Assembly: GCF_001598555.1 (NCBI RefSeq)
Contig: NZ_BCZE01000035.1
Coordinates: 28,893-92,892 of the forward strand
Source of the DNA: Novosphingobium rosa NBRC 15208
Lineage (GTDB): Bacteria; Pseudomonadota; Alphaproteobacteria; Sphingomonadales; Sphingomonadaceae
DNA: 64,000 nucleotides
Direction: 5' to 3'
The translations under genes were made by a program, and so were the position numbers. This document shows, piece by piece, positions 18,655 to 27,826 of the stretch. The notes below the pieces were generated by a model. The model saw only the letters and a program-made list of their open reading frames with translations. It was not told where the DNA came from and searched no databases. The stretch's first letter is position 1. Each line of letters starts with the position of its first letter.

Positions 18655-19231
18655 ATTCTGAGCCAAAATTTCTACTGCCGAGACCAGGATTTTCTGCGGC
18701 CAATATGTTTGGCTCTTGTCCAGAGCGTTCTGGCCCAGCCATGGATGCGTGGAATTTCAGGGGCCTTCTCGTAGGAGAGACCAGCGATTTCTTTGCCGAA
18801 CCAAACGCTGCAACGAAGTGTAGAAAGCCTGCCAACACGGTTCATCCTGTTTTGTGGGGAATGGCCGTCGATGAAAGATCGTGCTTTTCCTGGGCGGGGG
18901 AAGAGTGTTCATTGAAAATGCTCTCCTCTCGTTTTTCATGCGAAACATTTGCGTCCTTATCTGAGATTTAGTTCTTAAGGCGGGATGGTAGGGGACCGCG
19001 TGCATGGGTTTTGCAGGCTCTCCTTTCTTCCTCCCATGCTCGGTTCGGCTGTTCAGGCGATGAAAATAGCAACAAGCCGGGCGCTGCTCGGGATGATCGG
19101 CAAGAGCGGGCGTCAAATAGCGGCATGGATCGCGGCATCAAACTAGGAGTAAGGACCCAAACGCCTCCCTGCACCTTTCAACAGGTGAAAAAAGCGGCCT
19201 GTGAAACGGCCGACCAAGCAGGAGGCAGGAC
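18655..19231. other. Intergenic region, no supportable gene
   Basis: About 575 bases. Several frames of 60-120 codons exist on both strands, but they overlap each other, lack ribosome binding sites and have irregular composition. It likely contains the promoter of the two membrane-protein genes that follow. Confidence 0.4.
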
Positions 19232-19303
19232 ATGCCGATTTTACTCTGGCTCATTGGTGTTCCCATTCCGGTCATCATCCTTTTGCTGCTGCTCTGGCAC
19301 TGA
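19232..19303 (+). CDS. 23-residue hydrophobic membrane peptide
   Basis: The peptide MPILLWLIGVPIPVIILLLL followed by LWH is a single transmembrane helix with a mid-helix Pro pair. It has a strong GGAGG site 6 bases before the ATG and ends 11 bases before the next gene, also with its own GGAGA site. Similar very short one-helix peptides are common upstream of stress-related membrane genes in sphingomonads (from memory). The role is unknown; modulation of the neighbouring membrane protein is a guess. Confidence 0.65.
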   Translation: MPILLWLIGVPIPVIILLLLLWH

Positions 19304-19314
19304 GGAGACGGAAC

Positions 19315-20118
19315 ATGGCGACCAATCCAAATTATTCGTTGGCCCCCTCCGCTGCAGGAGCGGTCGAGTCGAGCCGCTCCGCCGTCAATTGGGGACCGGT
19401 CTTTGCCGGCGCGGCGGTGGCGATGGGCAGCACGCTCATTCTCCTTTCGCTGGGCTCGGGTCTGGGCTTTGCCGTGGCTTCTCCCTGGCCCGGTGCAGGG
19501 GTGGCAGCGACCAGCTTCGTCATTGGAACCGGCATCTGGCTGATCGTGACCCAGTGGCTGTCCTCATTCCTGGGCGGCTATCTCGCCGGTCGATTGCGTA
19601 CGCGCTGGACGAACGTCCACACGGATGAGGTCTTTTTCCGCGACACGGCGCATGGCTTCCTGGCCTGGGCGGTTTCTGCAGTGTTGATTGCCGGGATCGC
19701 GCTCAACGCGGCAGCGGCGGCCACCGGTGCGACGGCGGCCTCCGCGGCAGCATCGGCAAGCTATGCGGCTGACACGCTCATGCGCTCCAACCGCCCGATG
19801 ACCGAAGCGTCTTCGGCCAACGCGCGGGCGGAGATCACTCGGGTCCTTGCTCATGGCGATGTCGATGACGCCGACCAATCCTATCTGGCGAACCAGGTTG
19901 CGGCTCAGACGGGATTGTCACCAGAGGAGGCGCGCAAGCGTGTCGGCAACACCGTCCAGGCGCTGCGTGAAACGGCCGACAAGGCCCGGAAGGCGTCCTC
20001 CGCGATCGGCTTCTTCACGGCGCTCTCGATGGTGATCGGTGCTTTTATCGCAAGCGTTGCCGCAGCTTACGGCGGTCGTCAGCGCGATGACCATGAGGAT
20101 CGTGTACGGCTGGGCTGA
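19315..20118 (+). CDS. Hypothetical multi-pass membrane protein
   Basis: 267 residues. Three or four membrane helices: about 24-60 (GPVFAGAAVAMGSTLILLSLGSG), 60-85 (SFVIGTGIWLIVTQWLSS), 110-140 (GFLAWAVSAVLIAGIALNAAAA), and a C-terminal one (IGFFTALSMVIGAFIASVAAAYGG). The first GxxxG-rich helices followed by LGGYLAGRLRTRW resemble small integral membrane proteins often annotated only as hypothetical in sphingomonads. The start at 19315 follows GGAGA. It is probably cotranscribed with the 23-residue peptide gene. Confidence 0.75.
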   Translation: MATNPNYSLAPSAAGAVESSRSAVNWGPVFAGAAVAMGSTLILLSLGSGLGFAVASPWPGAGVAATSFVIGTGIWLIVTQWLSSFLGGYLAGRLRTRWTNVHTDEVFFRDTAHGFLAWAVSAVLIAGIALNAAAAATGATAASAAASASYAADTLMRSNRPMTEASSANARAEITRVLAHGDVDDADQSYLANQVAAQTGLSPEEARKRVGNTVQALRETADKARKASSAIGFFTALSMVIGAFIASVAAAYGGRQRDDHEDRVRLG

Positions 20119-20442
20119 CAAAATCAGCGATGATCTGGTGATTGCGCATCGGGTGCGTGGCTGGTGCAACGTCTCCAGACGCGCACCTGACGCGAACTAG
20201 GTATGGACCTTACGACGCCCACGCCCACTCTCCTGGGGCTATTCAGCCAGACACTTCGCGTAGGGGCGGCGTCGTGAGCAGTCTGGCGTCGTTCTCTGCC
20301 TCGTCGCGAAAACGCGCCTGTGGCTGACCTTACCCACGCCGAAATCCATGTTTTCTGACGAATTTCATGCGGCAAGAAACACGGCTTATGCGGTGAACCG
20401 GGGTGCCAATGTTCGTTTGTGTCAGCGAAAGGCTCTATCCTC
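20119..20442. other. Intergenic region, no gene seen
   Basis: About 320 bases between the membrane protein and the cupin gene. Short frames only; no repeat or RNA gene recognised. Confidence 0.5.
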
Positions 20443-20958
20443 ATGGAGATCATAACGTTCCGCCTCGCCGAGCATGACTGGGTGCCAAACAACCCCAGAC
20501 TGCCTGTCATCATTTATCGGCAGCCACTGCCCTCCGCCAGAGTAGAAGACCTGATCGGTGAATTCGAAAGGATCTTCAAGGCGCATGGCTGGCCGCCGCA
20601 ATGGCGCGACGGCGTGTATGACTATCACCATTATCATTCCACCACCCATGAGGCGTTGGGTGTGGTTGCAGGCCAAGCTGTGTTGACGATTGGCGGTCCA
20701 GGCGGGCGCGACATAGAATTGAGCGCAGGTGATGCGATCCTCCTTCCAGCCGGCACCGGCCACCGGGCGCTGAAATCTTCCAAGGATTTCCTTGGGGTCG
20801 GCGCTTACCCGGAAGGCCAAAGCTGGGACATTTGCCGCGAGGCACCTGACCCTGAGGCACGTTTGCGCATGGCATCGCTGCCTTACCCGGAGCATGATCC
20901 TGTGATGGGGCCTGGCGGTCCGGCCTGTGTGCAACGGGCTGCGCAACTGGACGATTAG
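20443..20958 (+). CDS. Cupin domain protein (YjlB-like)
   Basis: 171 residues. A single cupin barrel is seen from YDYHHYHSTTHEALGVVAG (metal-binding His and Glu) to LSAGDAILLPAGTGHRAL (second cupin motif with His). The N-terminal PNNPRLPVIIYRQPL and the VGAYPEGQSWDI segment are typical of the YjlB group. The enzymatic role is unknown; metal binding is likely. Start at 20443 rather than 20419 because AAAGG lies 9 bases upstream. Confidence 0.85.
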   Translation: MEIITFRLAEHDWVPNNPRLPVIIYRQPLPSARVEDLIGEFERIFKAHGWPPQWRDGVYDYHHYHSTTHEALGVVAGQAVLTIGGPGGRDIELSAGDAILLPAGTGHRALKSSKDFLGVGAYPEGQSWDICREAPDPEARLRMASLPYPEHDPVMGPGGPACVQRAAQLDD

Positions 20959-21127
20959 CAGCAGCGCGCAGGCCCTCCTGGAAATTGGCGGGTCACATGT
21001 AGGCTCCTATGCCAGTAGGGCTGACAATCGTACTGATGCAGGTTAACTTTGCTCCAACTCGATGGGTCTTTGCGCGCCACAGTCGGTTCCTTCTCGAAAT
21101 ACCCAAAGGACATCTTGGAGAGAACCG

Positions 21128-21661
21128 ATGACTGCGACCAAAACCAAGGCCAAGAACGCGGCCCATGCCACAAGAAGCGGATCGAAGTCGGGCCGCAAGG
21201 CAGCACGGACAGCAGCCAGGCCTGCCGACGCCATCAAACTGCTGAAGGCGGATCACAAAGAGGTAAAAACCTGGTTCAAGCAGTACGAAGAACTGGAAGG
21301 CAATGCGGACAAGCAGGCACTTGCGGATAAGATCTGCCTGGCGCTCATCGTCCATACCCAGATCGAGGAAGAAATCTACTATCCAGCAACGCGCGAAGCG
21401 ATCAACGATGATGATCTTCTGGACGAAGCTGAAGTCGAGCACGCCAGCGCAAAGCAACTGATTGCCGAAATCCGGAGCATGAAGGCCGGCGATCATCTGT
21501 TTGATGCAAAGGTCACCGTACTGGGCGAATACATCAACCATCACGTCGAAGAGGAGGAGAGTGAGATGTTCCCTGAAAGCAGGGATACGGATTTGGATCT
21601 CAAGGCTCTGGGCGAAAAGATGGCAGCTCGGAAAGCTGAGTTGATGAAACAAGCGAAATAA
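21128..21661 (+). CDS. Hemerythrin HHE-domain protein
   Basis: 177 residues. A Lys/Ala/Arg-rich N-terminal tail of about 35 residues precedes a hemerythrin four-helix bundle. Candidate di-iron ligands are H in LLKADHKEVK, HTQIEEEIYYP, EVEHASAK and NHHVEEEESEMFP. Such proteins bind O2, NO or iron, or sense redox state. The basic tail resembles nucleic-acid-binding tails, so DNA association is possible (inference). GGAGAG lies upstream of the start. The Crp/Fnr gene follows on the same strand after 130 bases. Confidence 0.9.
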   Translation: MTATKTKAKNAAHATRSGSKSGRKAARTAARPADAIKLLKADHKEVKTWFKQYEELEGNADKQALADKICLALIVHTQIEEEIYYPATREAINDDDLLDEAEVEHASAKQLIAEIRSMKAGDHLFDAKVTVLGEYINHHVEEEESEMFPESRDTDLDLKALGEKMAARKAELMKQAK

Positions 21662-21791
21662 AAAGCCGGGGGGCGTTGATCGCGCCAACATGCTCCTGGC
21701 TCTTTATCACGCTCCCGCGAAACTTTGCCCGCTTTCCTGTCTTAATGTTCGAGGACATTGGACGAGACCGCGAGGGAGAGACGCAAGGATC

Positions 21792-22526
21792 ATGTTCAGT
21801 CAACGCTTCCTGAGAGACAAGCGGGGCGTCAAGCTGATGCCTCCGGAGCGGGCTGCGCTCGAGAAGGCCATCAGCGAAGTCCGGCATGTTCCGGCCCGCA
21901 CAACACTTATGCGTGCAGGGCACCAAATCGATGAAAGCACTCTTTTGGTCGATGGCATCATGTCGCGCTACATCGATGACCGGAATGGATTGCGCCAGTT
22001 GGTTGCCATCCATGTGCCTGGCGATTTTGTTGACCTGCACGCCTTTCCACTCAAGGTTCTCGAACATGACGTGGCGACGATGACGCCGTGCACGGTCGCA
22101 GTTGTTCCCCACGCAGCGTTGGAGGTGCTGCTCAAAGACTTTCCTGACATGAACCGTAAGTTGTGGTTCGCCACATTGATCGATGCGGCGATCCACCGGG
22201 CCTGGCTGTTTCGGATGGGGCGTCTTGATGCGCTTGGGAAGGTGGCACATTTCCTCTGTGAAACCAATGCGCGCCTTGTGTCGGCCGGGCTCAGCGACGG
22301 CCGGCGGTTTGACCTTGATCTGACGCAGGCGGATCTGGCGGAGATTTGCGGCCTGACATCCGTTCATATCAATCGGGTCATGCGCCAACTGCGCGATGAG
22401 GGCCTTTGTGCCTTTCGCTCATCGGTGGTCGAGCTGTTCGACCCAGAACGTCTGAGCGCCCGCGCGCAGTTCAACGACGCGTATCTTTACAATGACAAGG
22501 CTGCGAATACGGTCTCTGTCCCCTGA
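21792..22526 (+). CDS. Crp/Fnr family transcriptional regulator
   Basis: 244 residues. The N-terminal cyclic-nucleotide-like barrel (VPARTTLMRAGHQIDESTLLVDGIMSRY, GDFVDLHAF) is followed by a long dimer helix and a winged HTH (DLTQADLAEICGLTSVHINRVMRQLRDEG). There is no Cys cluster, so it is not an Fe-S Fnr. The start at 21792 has AAGGA upstream; a frame extension to 21690 is not supported. It sits between the hemerythrin and a small protein gene and may control the local redox/stress genes (inference). Confidence 0.9.
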   Translation: MFSQRFLRDKRGVKLMPPERAALEKAISEVRHVPARTTLMRAGHQIDESTLLVDGIMSRYIDDRNGLRQLVAIHVPGDFVDLHAFPLKVLEHDVATMTPCTVAVVPHAALEVLLKDFPDMNRKLWFATLIDAAIHRAWLFRMGRLDALGKVAHFLCETNARLVSAGLSDGRRFDLDLTQADLAEICGLTSVHINRVMRQLRDEGLCAFRSSVVELFDPERLSARAQFNDAYLYNDKAANTVSVP

Positions 22527-22538
22527 AAGGATGGTTGC

Positions 22539-22733
22539 ATGAGGACGCAATCGAGCATTCCCCAGCCAGAAACCGAGCCGGGTGTTGCAACTGCGGAAGA
22601 GGGGCTTGTCATCCTTGATGGACCTGCAGGCGTGGCTGTGACGATGACACCAGAGGCGGCATCGCTCACTGGACACAGTCTGATGTCAGCGGCCCGCCTA
22701 GCCTATGAGCAAACGACTCGTTCTGCTCGGTAG
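22539..22733 (+). CDS. Small hypothetical protein
   Basis: 64 residues. The central EEGLVILDGPAGVAVTMTPEAASLTGHSLMSAARLAYEQ resembles a short conserved protein seen in sphingomonads without known function (from memory). It has an AAGGA site and begins 13 bases after the Crp/Fnr gene, consistent with cotranscription. Confidence 0.6.
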   Translation: MRTQSSIPQPETEPGVATAEEGLVILDGPAGVAVTMTPEAASLTGHSLMSAARLAYEQTTRSAR

Positions 22734-22803
22734 AAAGCGCGACCGATGCGGTTCTCTGACATGACCCCCTGATTTTCCTCCAAGCTTGATTAGAGTCCGG
22801 CCC

Positions 22804-22962
22804 ATCGCAACGCGTATCGAAGACAACAAGCGCTTCTATCCGGCCGACGCGTATCATCAGAATTTTTATGCGTTCAGACCGAAGTACCCCTACATCGTCA
22901 TCAACGATCGCCCCAAGGTCGAAGCGCTCAAGCGCCTGTTTCCGGCCATTTGGCGGGGATAA
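22804..22962 (+). pseudogene. msrA: C-terminal remnant of peptide methionine sulfoxide reductase (MsrA)
   Basis: An open frame without start encodes about 52 residues ending in TAA. It contains RFYPADAYHQNFY, then YPYIVINDRPKVEALKRLFP, which is the well-conserved C-terminal end of MsrA. The N-terminal two thirds, including the catalytic GCFW region, are absent; the frame is closed by a stop at 22762-22764. It is therefore a decayed gene end left by a deletion. Confidence 0.8.
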
Positions 22963-23015
22963 ACTTCAGGTTCGAGGGAGGCGCTCGGGTTCCGCGCGCC
23001 TCCCTTTCAGATCCA

Positions 23016-23576
23016 TCAGGGCATCAAGACGGTATCCACCACATGGATAACTCCGTTGGACTGCATGACGTCCTTGATCGTGACCATCGACATGCCCCCC
23101 TTGGCATCGGTGAGGATCAGCTTGCCCATTTTCATTGTCGCGGTGAGCGGTTCGCCCTGCACCGTGGTGAGCGTGGCAGAGCCATTGCCCGCCTTGATGG
23201 CCGCGGCAATCTGCATGGCGGTCATCTTGCCGGCCACCACGTGATACGTCAGGATCTTGGTGAGCATGGCCTTGTTTTCCGGCTTCACCAGCATATCGAC
23301 GGTGCCGGCCGGCAGCTTGTCGAAGGCGGCATTAGTGGGCGCGAAGACCGTGAAGGGACCAGGGCCGGAGAGCGTATTGACCAGCCCGGCAGCCTTGACG
23401 GCCGCGACGAGCGTGGTGTGATCCTTGGAGTTCATCGCGTTCTCGACGATCGTTTTCGTCGGATACATGGCGGCCCCGCCAACCATGGGGTTGGCAAAGA
23501 GCGGGCTGGCGAGCGCCGGAGTCAGCGTCAGGATCGTGGCGGCGGCCAGCGCGTTGCGGAAGGTGAAATGCGTCAT
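23016..23576 (-). CDS. Secreted fasciclin (FAS1) domain protein
   Basis: 186 residues. The signal peptide is about residues 1-28 (FRNALAAATILTLTPALASPLFA). One FAS1 domain follows, with the H1 motif GPFTVFAPTNAAFDKLP, then LTKILTYHVVAGKM and the C-terminal NGVIHVVDTVLMP. Such proteins are periplasmic or surface adhesion/matrix factors and are frequent in sphingomonads, often stress induced. Monocistronic by context. Confidence 0.92.
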   Translation of the reverse strand: MTHFTFRNALAAATILTLTPALASPLFANPMVGGAAMYPTKTIVENAMNSKDHTTLVAAVKAAGLVNTLSGPGPFTVFAPTNAAFDKLPAGTVDMLVKPENKAMLTKILTYHVVAGKMTAMQIAAAIKAGNGSATLTTVQGEPLTATMKMGKLILTDAKGGMSMVTIKDVMQSNGVIHVVDTVLMP

Positions 23577-23870
23577 GATGGCATCCTTTCTCGGCGACCC
23601 CAGAAAGGGAACGCTGGCGAAGATACGGGCCGCGACAGGAATGGATGCGAATATAATTTCGATTTCAAAAAATACCTTGTGGAATTATTTATTATTATCC
23701 GGCGGAACAAATGGTTGCCGTGACATTTTCAACCCTCTTATTGCCATAATTTCGTCTCCACCCCTTCTTTGCCTCAGAGAAATATGCATAGGGCATCTTG
23801 GGCCAAGGTGCGGTCCGCAAGACATTTGTGCGGGCGGTCGAAGGGTGGCGCTACGCGAGAGGGACTGACA

Positions 23871-24461
23871 ATGGCTGACCGCATTCTCGTGTTTTACGGC
23901 TCCTATCGCAGCGATCGGCAAGGCATCCGCTTGGCTCGCTATCTGGTTCGCGCCCTCCAGGAGCGGGGCGCGGCCGCCGAACTCATTGATGCCAAGCAGG
24001 TTGGCCTGCCGATCCTTGACCGCATGTATAAGGAATATCCTGAAGGCGAGGCTCCCGGCAATCTGGAGCAACTCGCAGTCAAGATACGGGAGGCAGATGG
24101 CTTCCTGTTTGTCACGGGCGAATACAATTGGGGCATGCAACCCGGGCTCAAGAACCTCACCGACCATTTTCTCGAGGAATGGTATTGGCGGCCCGCAGCC
24201 ATTGCCAGCTATTCGGCGGGGCGCTTTTCCGGGGTGCGCGCCGCGAACGCCTGGCACGGCACGCTCTCTGAGATGGGAATGGTGGTGATCTCGAGTGCGC
24301 TTGCAGTCGGCGGGATAGGTCAGGCGCTTGATGCAGACGCCAATCCTGTCGGGGACGGCGGCGCGGCTCTCAACCGTGCCTTTCCCCGCTTCGCAGATGA
24401 CCTTGTCTGGTGGATAGAGGCGGCGCGGAACCAGCGTGCGAGGATGCCACCACCCTACTGA
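23871..24461 (+). CDS. NADPH-dependent FMN reductase family protein
   Basis: 196 residues, flavodoxin-like. The phosphate-binding loop is at FYGSYRSDRQGIRLA, the flavin-contact segment at FVTGEYNWGMQPGLKNLTDHF, and SAGRFSGVRAAN follows. It should reduce flavin or quinones using NAD(P)H in the cytoplasm. I start at 23871, which has GAGAGGGA upstream; 34 upstream codons in frame are not supported. The C-terminus WWIEAARNQRARMPPPY is short and basic. Confidence 0.88.
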   Translation: MADRILVFYGSYRSDRQGIRLARYLVRALQERGAAAELIDAKQVGLPILDRMYKEYPEGEAPGNLEQLAVKIREADGFLFVTGEYNWGMQPGLKNLTDHFLEEWYWRPAAIASYSAGRFSGVRAANAWHGTLSEMGMVVISSALAVGGIGQALDADANPVGDGGAALNRAFPRFADDLVWWIEAARNQRARMPPPY

Positions 24462-24714
24462 AGGCTGCCGGAGCGAGGCTTGTTGCTCCGATACAAACCG
24501 GGGTGCCGGAAACAGCTTTGTTCCGAGTTTTACCTGACAACCGTTGTTCCTACCCTTGTCCCTCAATCCGGTCAGTGCGCTTTATTCTAGCACTGCTTTG
24601 GCAGAAATGTGATTTTTGGGATTCCCTTTTTAGCGGATGCGTGATTCATGAGGAACCAGCTTTGACGGAGGCTCGGGATGGAGGCTGCACCATTTTATCG
24701 GCGCTGGTGTCTAG

Positions 24715-25180
24715 GACAGCGCACCGCTGGAAACCGCTTTATGGGAACAAGCCGATGCCCTCGTGGGCGGGACGAAGGCCTGGTTGATCATCGATGACAC
24801 GGCCATGCCCAGAAGGGCACCAACTCAGTCGGTGTGGCGCCTCAATATGCCTCGAGGCTGGGTAAGCGGGCCAACTCCCAAACCATGGTTTAGCTTCGCT
24901 GGCCTACGGCTCGGTGACGCTGGTATCGGGCGAGGTTCCCGTCATGTTGAGCTTACGGCTGTTTCTACCGGATAGCTGGACCGAGAATGAGGAGCGCATG
25001 ATCAAGACCGGCGTTCCTGAGGAGTTTCGCCAGGTCAAAACGAAGCCTTCCATCGCGATCGAGGAGATCGACCGGATCGCGGCTTCCGGCGTCCGTTTCG
25101 GCTGTGTGCTGGCAGACGCCGGCTATGGCCTGTCAGCCCCATTCCGGCAGGCCTTGAGCCCACGCGGGCTTTGCTGAGCG
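24715..25180 (+). pseudogene. Degenerate IS701-type transposase
   Basis: Two frames together show the transposase core. In one, LETALWEQADALVGGTK is followed by WLIIDDTAMPRRAPTQ. After a frameshift near 24835 the other gives TLVSGEVPVMLSLRLFLPDSW, then GVPEEFRQVKTKPSIAIEEI, then VRFGCVLADAGYGLSAPFRQAL, ending in a premature stop. The DD and DAGYG aspartates match IS701-family DDE transposases. N-terminal and C-terminal parts are missing and no terminal repeats were recognised, so it cannot transpose by itself. The 220 bases after it hold no gene. Confidence 0.75.
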
Positions 25181-25488
25181 GTGGGCATTCTCAAGTATCA
25201 AAAGGTCTATCTTGCCTACGTGCAACTGGTGTTCCCCGTGGCAGGGCGTGGACGGCCACGCCTGGCGTAGATATGGATGACGCGCTTACCTTGTCAGAAA
25301 GGACGGAAATTTGATCAGGGGTCGGCCGCGCGAGGAATGCTTGTGGCCGGCACCTGGCTTAAGAGTTGTGGGAGCTGGAAAGGCGGGTTCCGAGGTTGGT
25401 TTTGCTTAGCCACCATAGGTTCAACCGGTCGGTGCAGTTGCGCGGATGACGGCAAGCTGCGATTGATCAGGTGCCTATGAACTAGCAA

Positions 25489-27822
25489 TTAAGCCGCGTT
25501 CTGCCGATTTTCGGTGTTTAGCTTCAGCAATCTGCCGATTTCCGAAGCAGGCATCGGGCGGCTGAAATAATAACCCTGAATATGCGAGCAGCCCTGATCG
25601 CGCAGAATGTCGAGTTGGTCGACATTCTCCACGCCCTCTGCCGTCGTTTCGATGCCCAGCGCTTCGGCGAGGCTGGTGATCGACTTGATGATCGCGGTGG
25701 CCCCGTCATGCGAGAGCAGATCGACAATGAAGCTGCGGTCGATCTTGATCTTGTCGAAGGGAAAGGCGCGCAGATAGCTGAGCGAGGAATAGCCCGTCCC
25801 GAAATCGTCGAGCGCCACGCGCACCCCCATCGCCTTCAGGCTGTGGAGCGAGGCCAGCGTGCCTTCGACATTGTCGATGAACAGGCTTTCAGTGATTTCC
25901 AGTTCGAGCCGGCCCGGCTCCAGCCCGCTGGCGGCCAGCGCCTGAAGCACGATGGTGTTGAGCGAATTGCTGCGGAACTGCACCGGGGAGACATTGACGG
26001 CGACGCGGATGTCCTCGGGCCAGCTGGCGGCAATGCGGCAGGCCTCGCGGATCACCCATTCTCCGATGGGGATGATCAGGCCGGTCTCCTCGGCCACGGG
26101 AATGAAATTGACCGGCGAGACACTGCCGCGCATAGGGTGGTTCCAGCGCAGCAGGGCCTCAAAGGCCGTTACCCGGTTCTGCGACAGGCCGAAAAGCGGC
26201 TGGAAATGCAGCTCCAGTTCGCTTCTGGCCAGCGCGTCATGCAGGTCGATTTCCATCAGGCGCCGCTCTTGGGCCTCGGCGTCCATGCCTGTCTCGAAAT
26301 AACGATAGCCCGCCTTGCCGTCGCTCTTGGCGCGATACAGCGCCAGATCGGCGTTCTTGAGCAGGTCCATCGGCGTGTCGCCATCGGTGGGGGCCATGGC
26401 CAGGCCCACGCTGGTGCCGATGACGATGCGGTGGCCGTTGACGAGGAAGGGCTGGCTGATCGCCGCCAGAATGTCGCGCGCCAGCGCGGTGGGGGAGCGC
26501 AGATCGTCATCCATCACCACCGCGAATTCATCGCCGCCCAGCCGCGCGACAAAGCTGTCGCCACAGGTGGCGATCAGGCGGCTGGTCACCTCGCACAGCA
26601 AGGCGTCGCCGGTGGGATGGCCCAGCGTGTCGTTCACCGATTTGAAATTGTCGAGATCGAGGCACATCAGCGCGCGCTGCTTCGCCGGGGTCGCATGCGC
26701 CAGCCACAGCGCCATATGCTGGCGCAGCAGCGTGCGGTTGGGCAGGCCGGTCAGCGCATCGTGAAACGCCAGATGTGTGATCTGCCGCTCGCGCTCGGCG
26801 ATATCGTCGACCATGCGGTTGAAGCTGGTCGCCAGCCGCCCGAGTTCGTCGCCCGTCTCGATGGTGACATGGGCATGCTCGCCCATGCTCATGCGCTGGG
26901 CGGCTTGGTTGAGCGCGGTGATCGGGCGGGTGAGGCGCCGCGCCAGATACCAGCTGCCCGCCACGGCCAGTGCCACGCCGACCACGCCCAGCCCCACCAC
27001 CAGCCAGATCAGCGGCATATAGCCGTTCATCGCCTTGCTCAGGCTGTATTCCAGCACCAGCACGCGCGGCCCCATATGGCTGTTGGGCAGGAAGTTGGTG
27101 ACCGGAATGGCCTGAACCAGCATCTGCTCCCCGTCCACATTGCGCAGGGCGGCGCTGTTGCTGCCCGCCTTGGTGACGGGAATGCCATGGCCCAGATCGG
27201 CCACACGCATGATGCGCGGCTTCATGTCCAGCGCGGTCAGGCGGGCGATGTCGGTCAATTCGTCCGACCCGACCGGATTGGCGAAGATCACCCAGCCTAT
27301 CAGCGTGGGAGCCTCGATCGGTTCGGCAACCGCGGCATAGGTCTTGCTGCCCAGCTGGACGACGCCCTTCTGCGCGCCGCCGTCCAGCGCCTTCCACAGA
27401 TCGTCCCTGAAGTCCTTGTTCAGATGGCCCGCATAGCCGACAATCGAGCCATCGAGCCCGACGACCATCGCCTGCTCGATGCCCTGCCGCTGTTTCAGAC
27501 TGTCGAGCGCGGAGATGATCGTGGGCGCGTCGCCCGTGGCCAATGCCGTGCGAAAGCCGAAATCATGCGACAGCACGCGACCGGCCTGCTGCATCTGGTC
27601 ATAGCGCATCGCGGCCATGCGTTCGAACACCGCGCTGCCCGACGCCATCTCCTGGTTGATCGTCGCCTCGGCATAGCTGGCGATGCCATAGCGCATGCCC
27701 ATTACGATCAGCACTATCGTGATCACGGTGAGCGCGCCATAGAACAGCGTGATCTTGCGCGAAAGCGAGGAGAGCCAGCGCCGGGGGATAAGGGCGCGAA
27801 ACAGGGCGGAGGGCCGGGCCAA
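25489..27822 (-). CDS. c-di-GMP enzyme: periplasmic sensor-HAMP-GGDEF-EAL
   Basis: 777 residues. TM1 at about 22-45, a periplasmic sensor region of about 220 residues, TM2 at about 272-295, HAMP (RRLTRPITALNQAAQRMSMGE), a GGDEF domain with intact GGDEF in ARLGGDEFAVV, and an EAL domain with intact EALLRW, DDFGTGYSSLSYL and GVE. Both catalytic motifs are present, so it may make and break c-di-GMP, with EAL activity often dominant. The gene is preceded, 4 bases away, by the cupredoxin-like gene, so the two form an operon. Confidence 0.93.
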   Translation of the reverse strand: MARPSALFRALIPRRWLSSLSRKITLFYGALTVITIVLIVMGMRYGIASYAEATINQEMASGSAVFERMAAMRYDQMQQAGRVLSHDFGFRTALATGDAPTIISALDSLKQRQGIEQAMVVGLDGSIVGYAGHLNKDFRDDLWKALDGGAQKGVVQLGSKTYAAVAEPIEAPTLIGWVIFANPVGSDELTDIARLTALDMKPRIMRVADLGHGIPVTKAGSNSAALRNVDGEQMLVQAIPVTNFLPNSHMGPRVLVLEYSLSKAMNGYMPLIWLVVGLGVVGVALAVAGSWYLARRLTRPITALNQAAQRMSMGEHAHVTIETGDELGRLATSFNRMVDDIAERERQITHLAFHDALTGLPNRTLLRQHMALWLAHATPAKQRALMCLDLDNFKSVNDTLGHPTGDALLCEVTSRLIATCGDSFVARLGGDEFAVVMDDDLRSPTALARDILAAISQPFLVNGHRIVIGTSVGLAMAPTDGDTPMDLLKNADLALYRAKSDGKAGYRYFETGMDAEAQERRLMEIDLHDALARSELELHFQPLFGLSQNRVTAFEALLRWNHPMRGSVSPVNFIPVAEETGLIIPIGEWVIREACRIAASWPEDIRVAVNVSPVQFRSNSLNTIVLQALAASGLEPGRLELEITESLFIDNVEGTLASLHSLKAMGVRVALDDFGTGYSSLSYLRAFPFDKIKIDRSFIVDLLSHDGATAIIKSITSLAEALGIETTAEGVENVDQLDILRDQGCSHIQGYYFSRPMPASEIGRLLKLNTENRQNAA

Positions 27823-27826
27823 GGCC

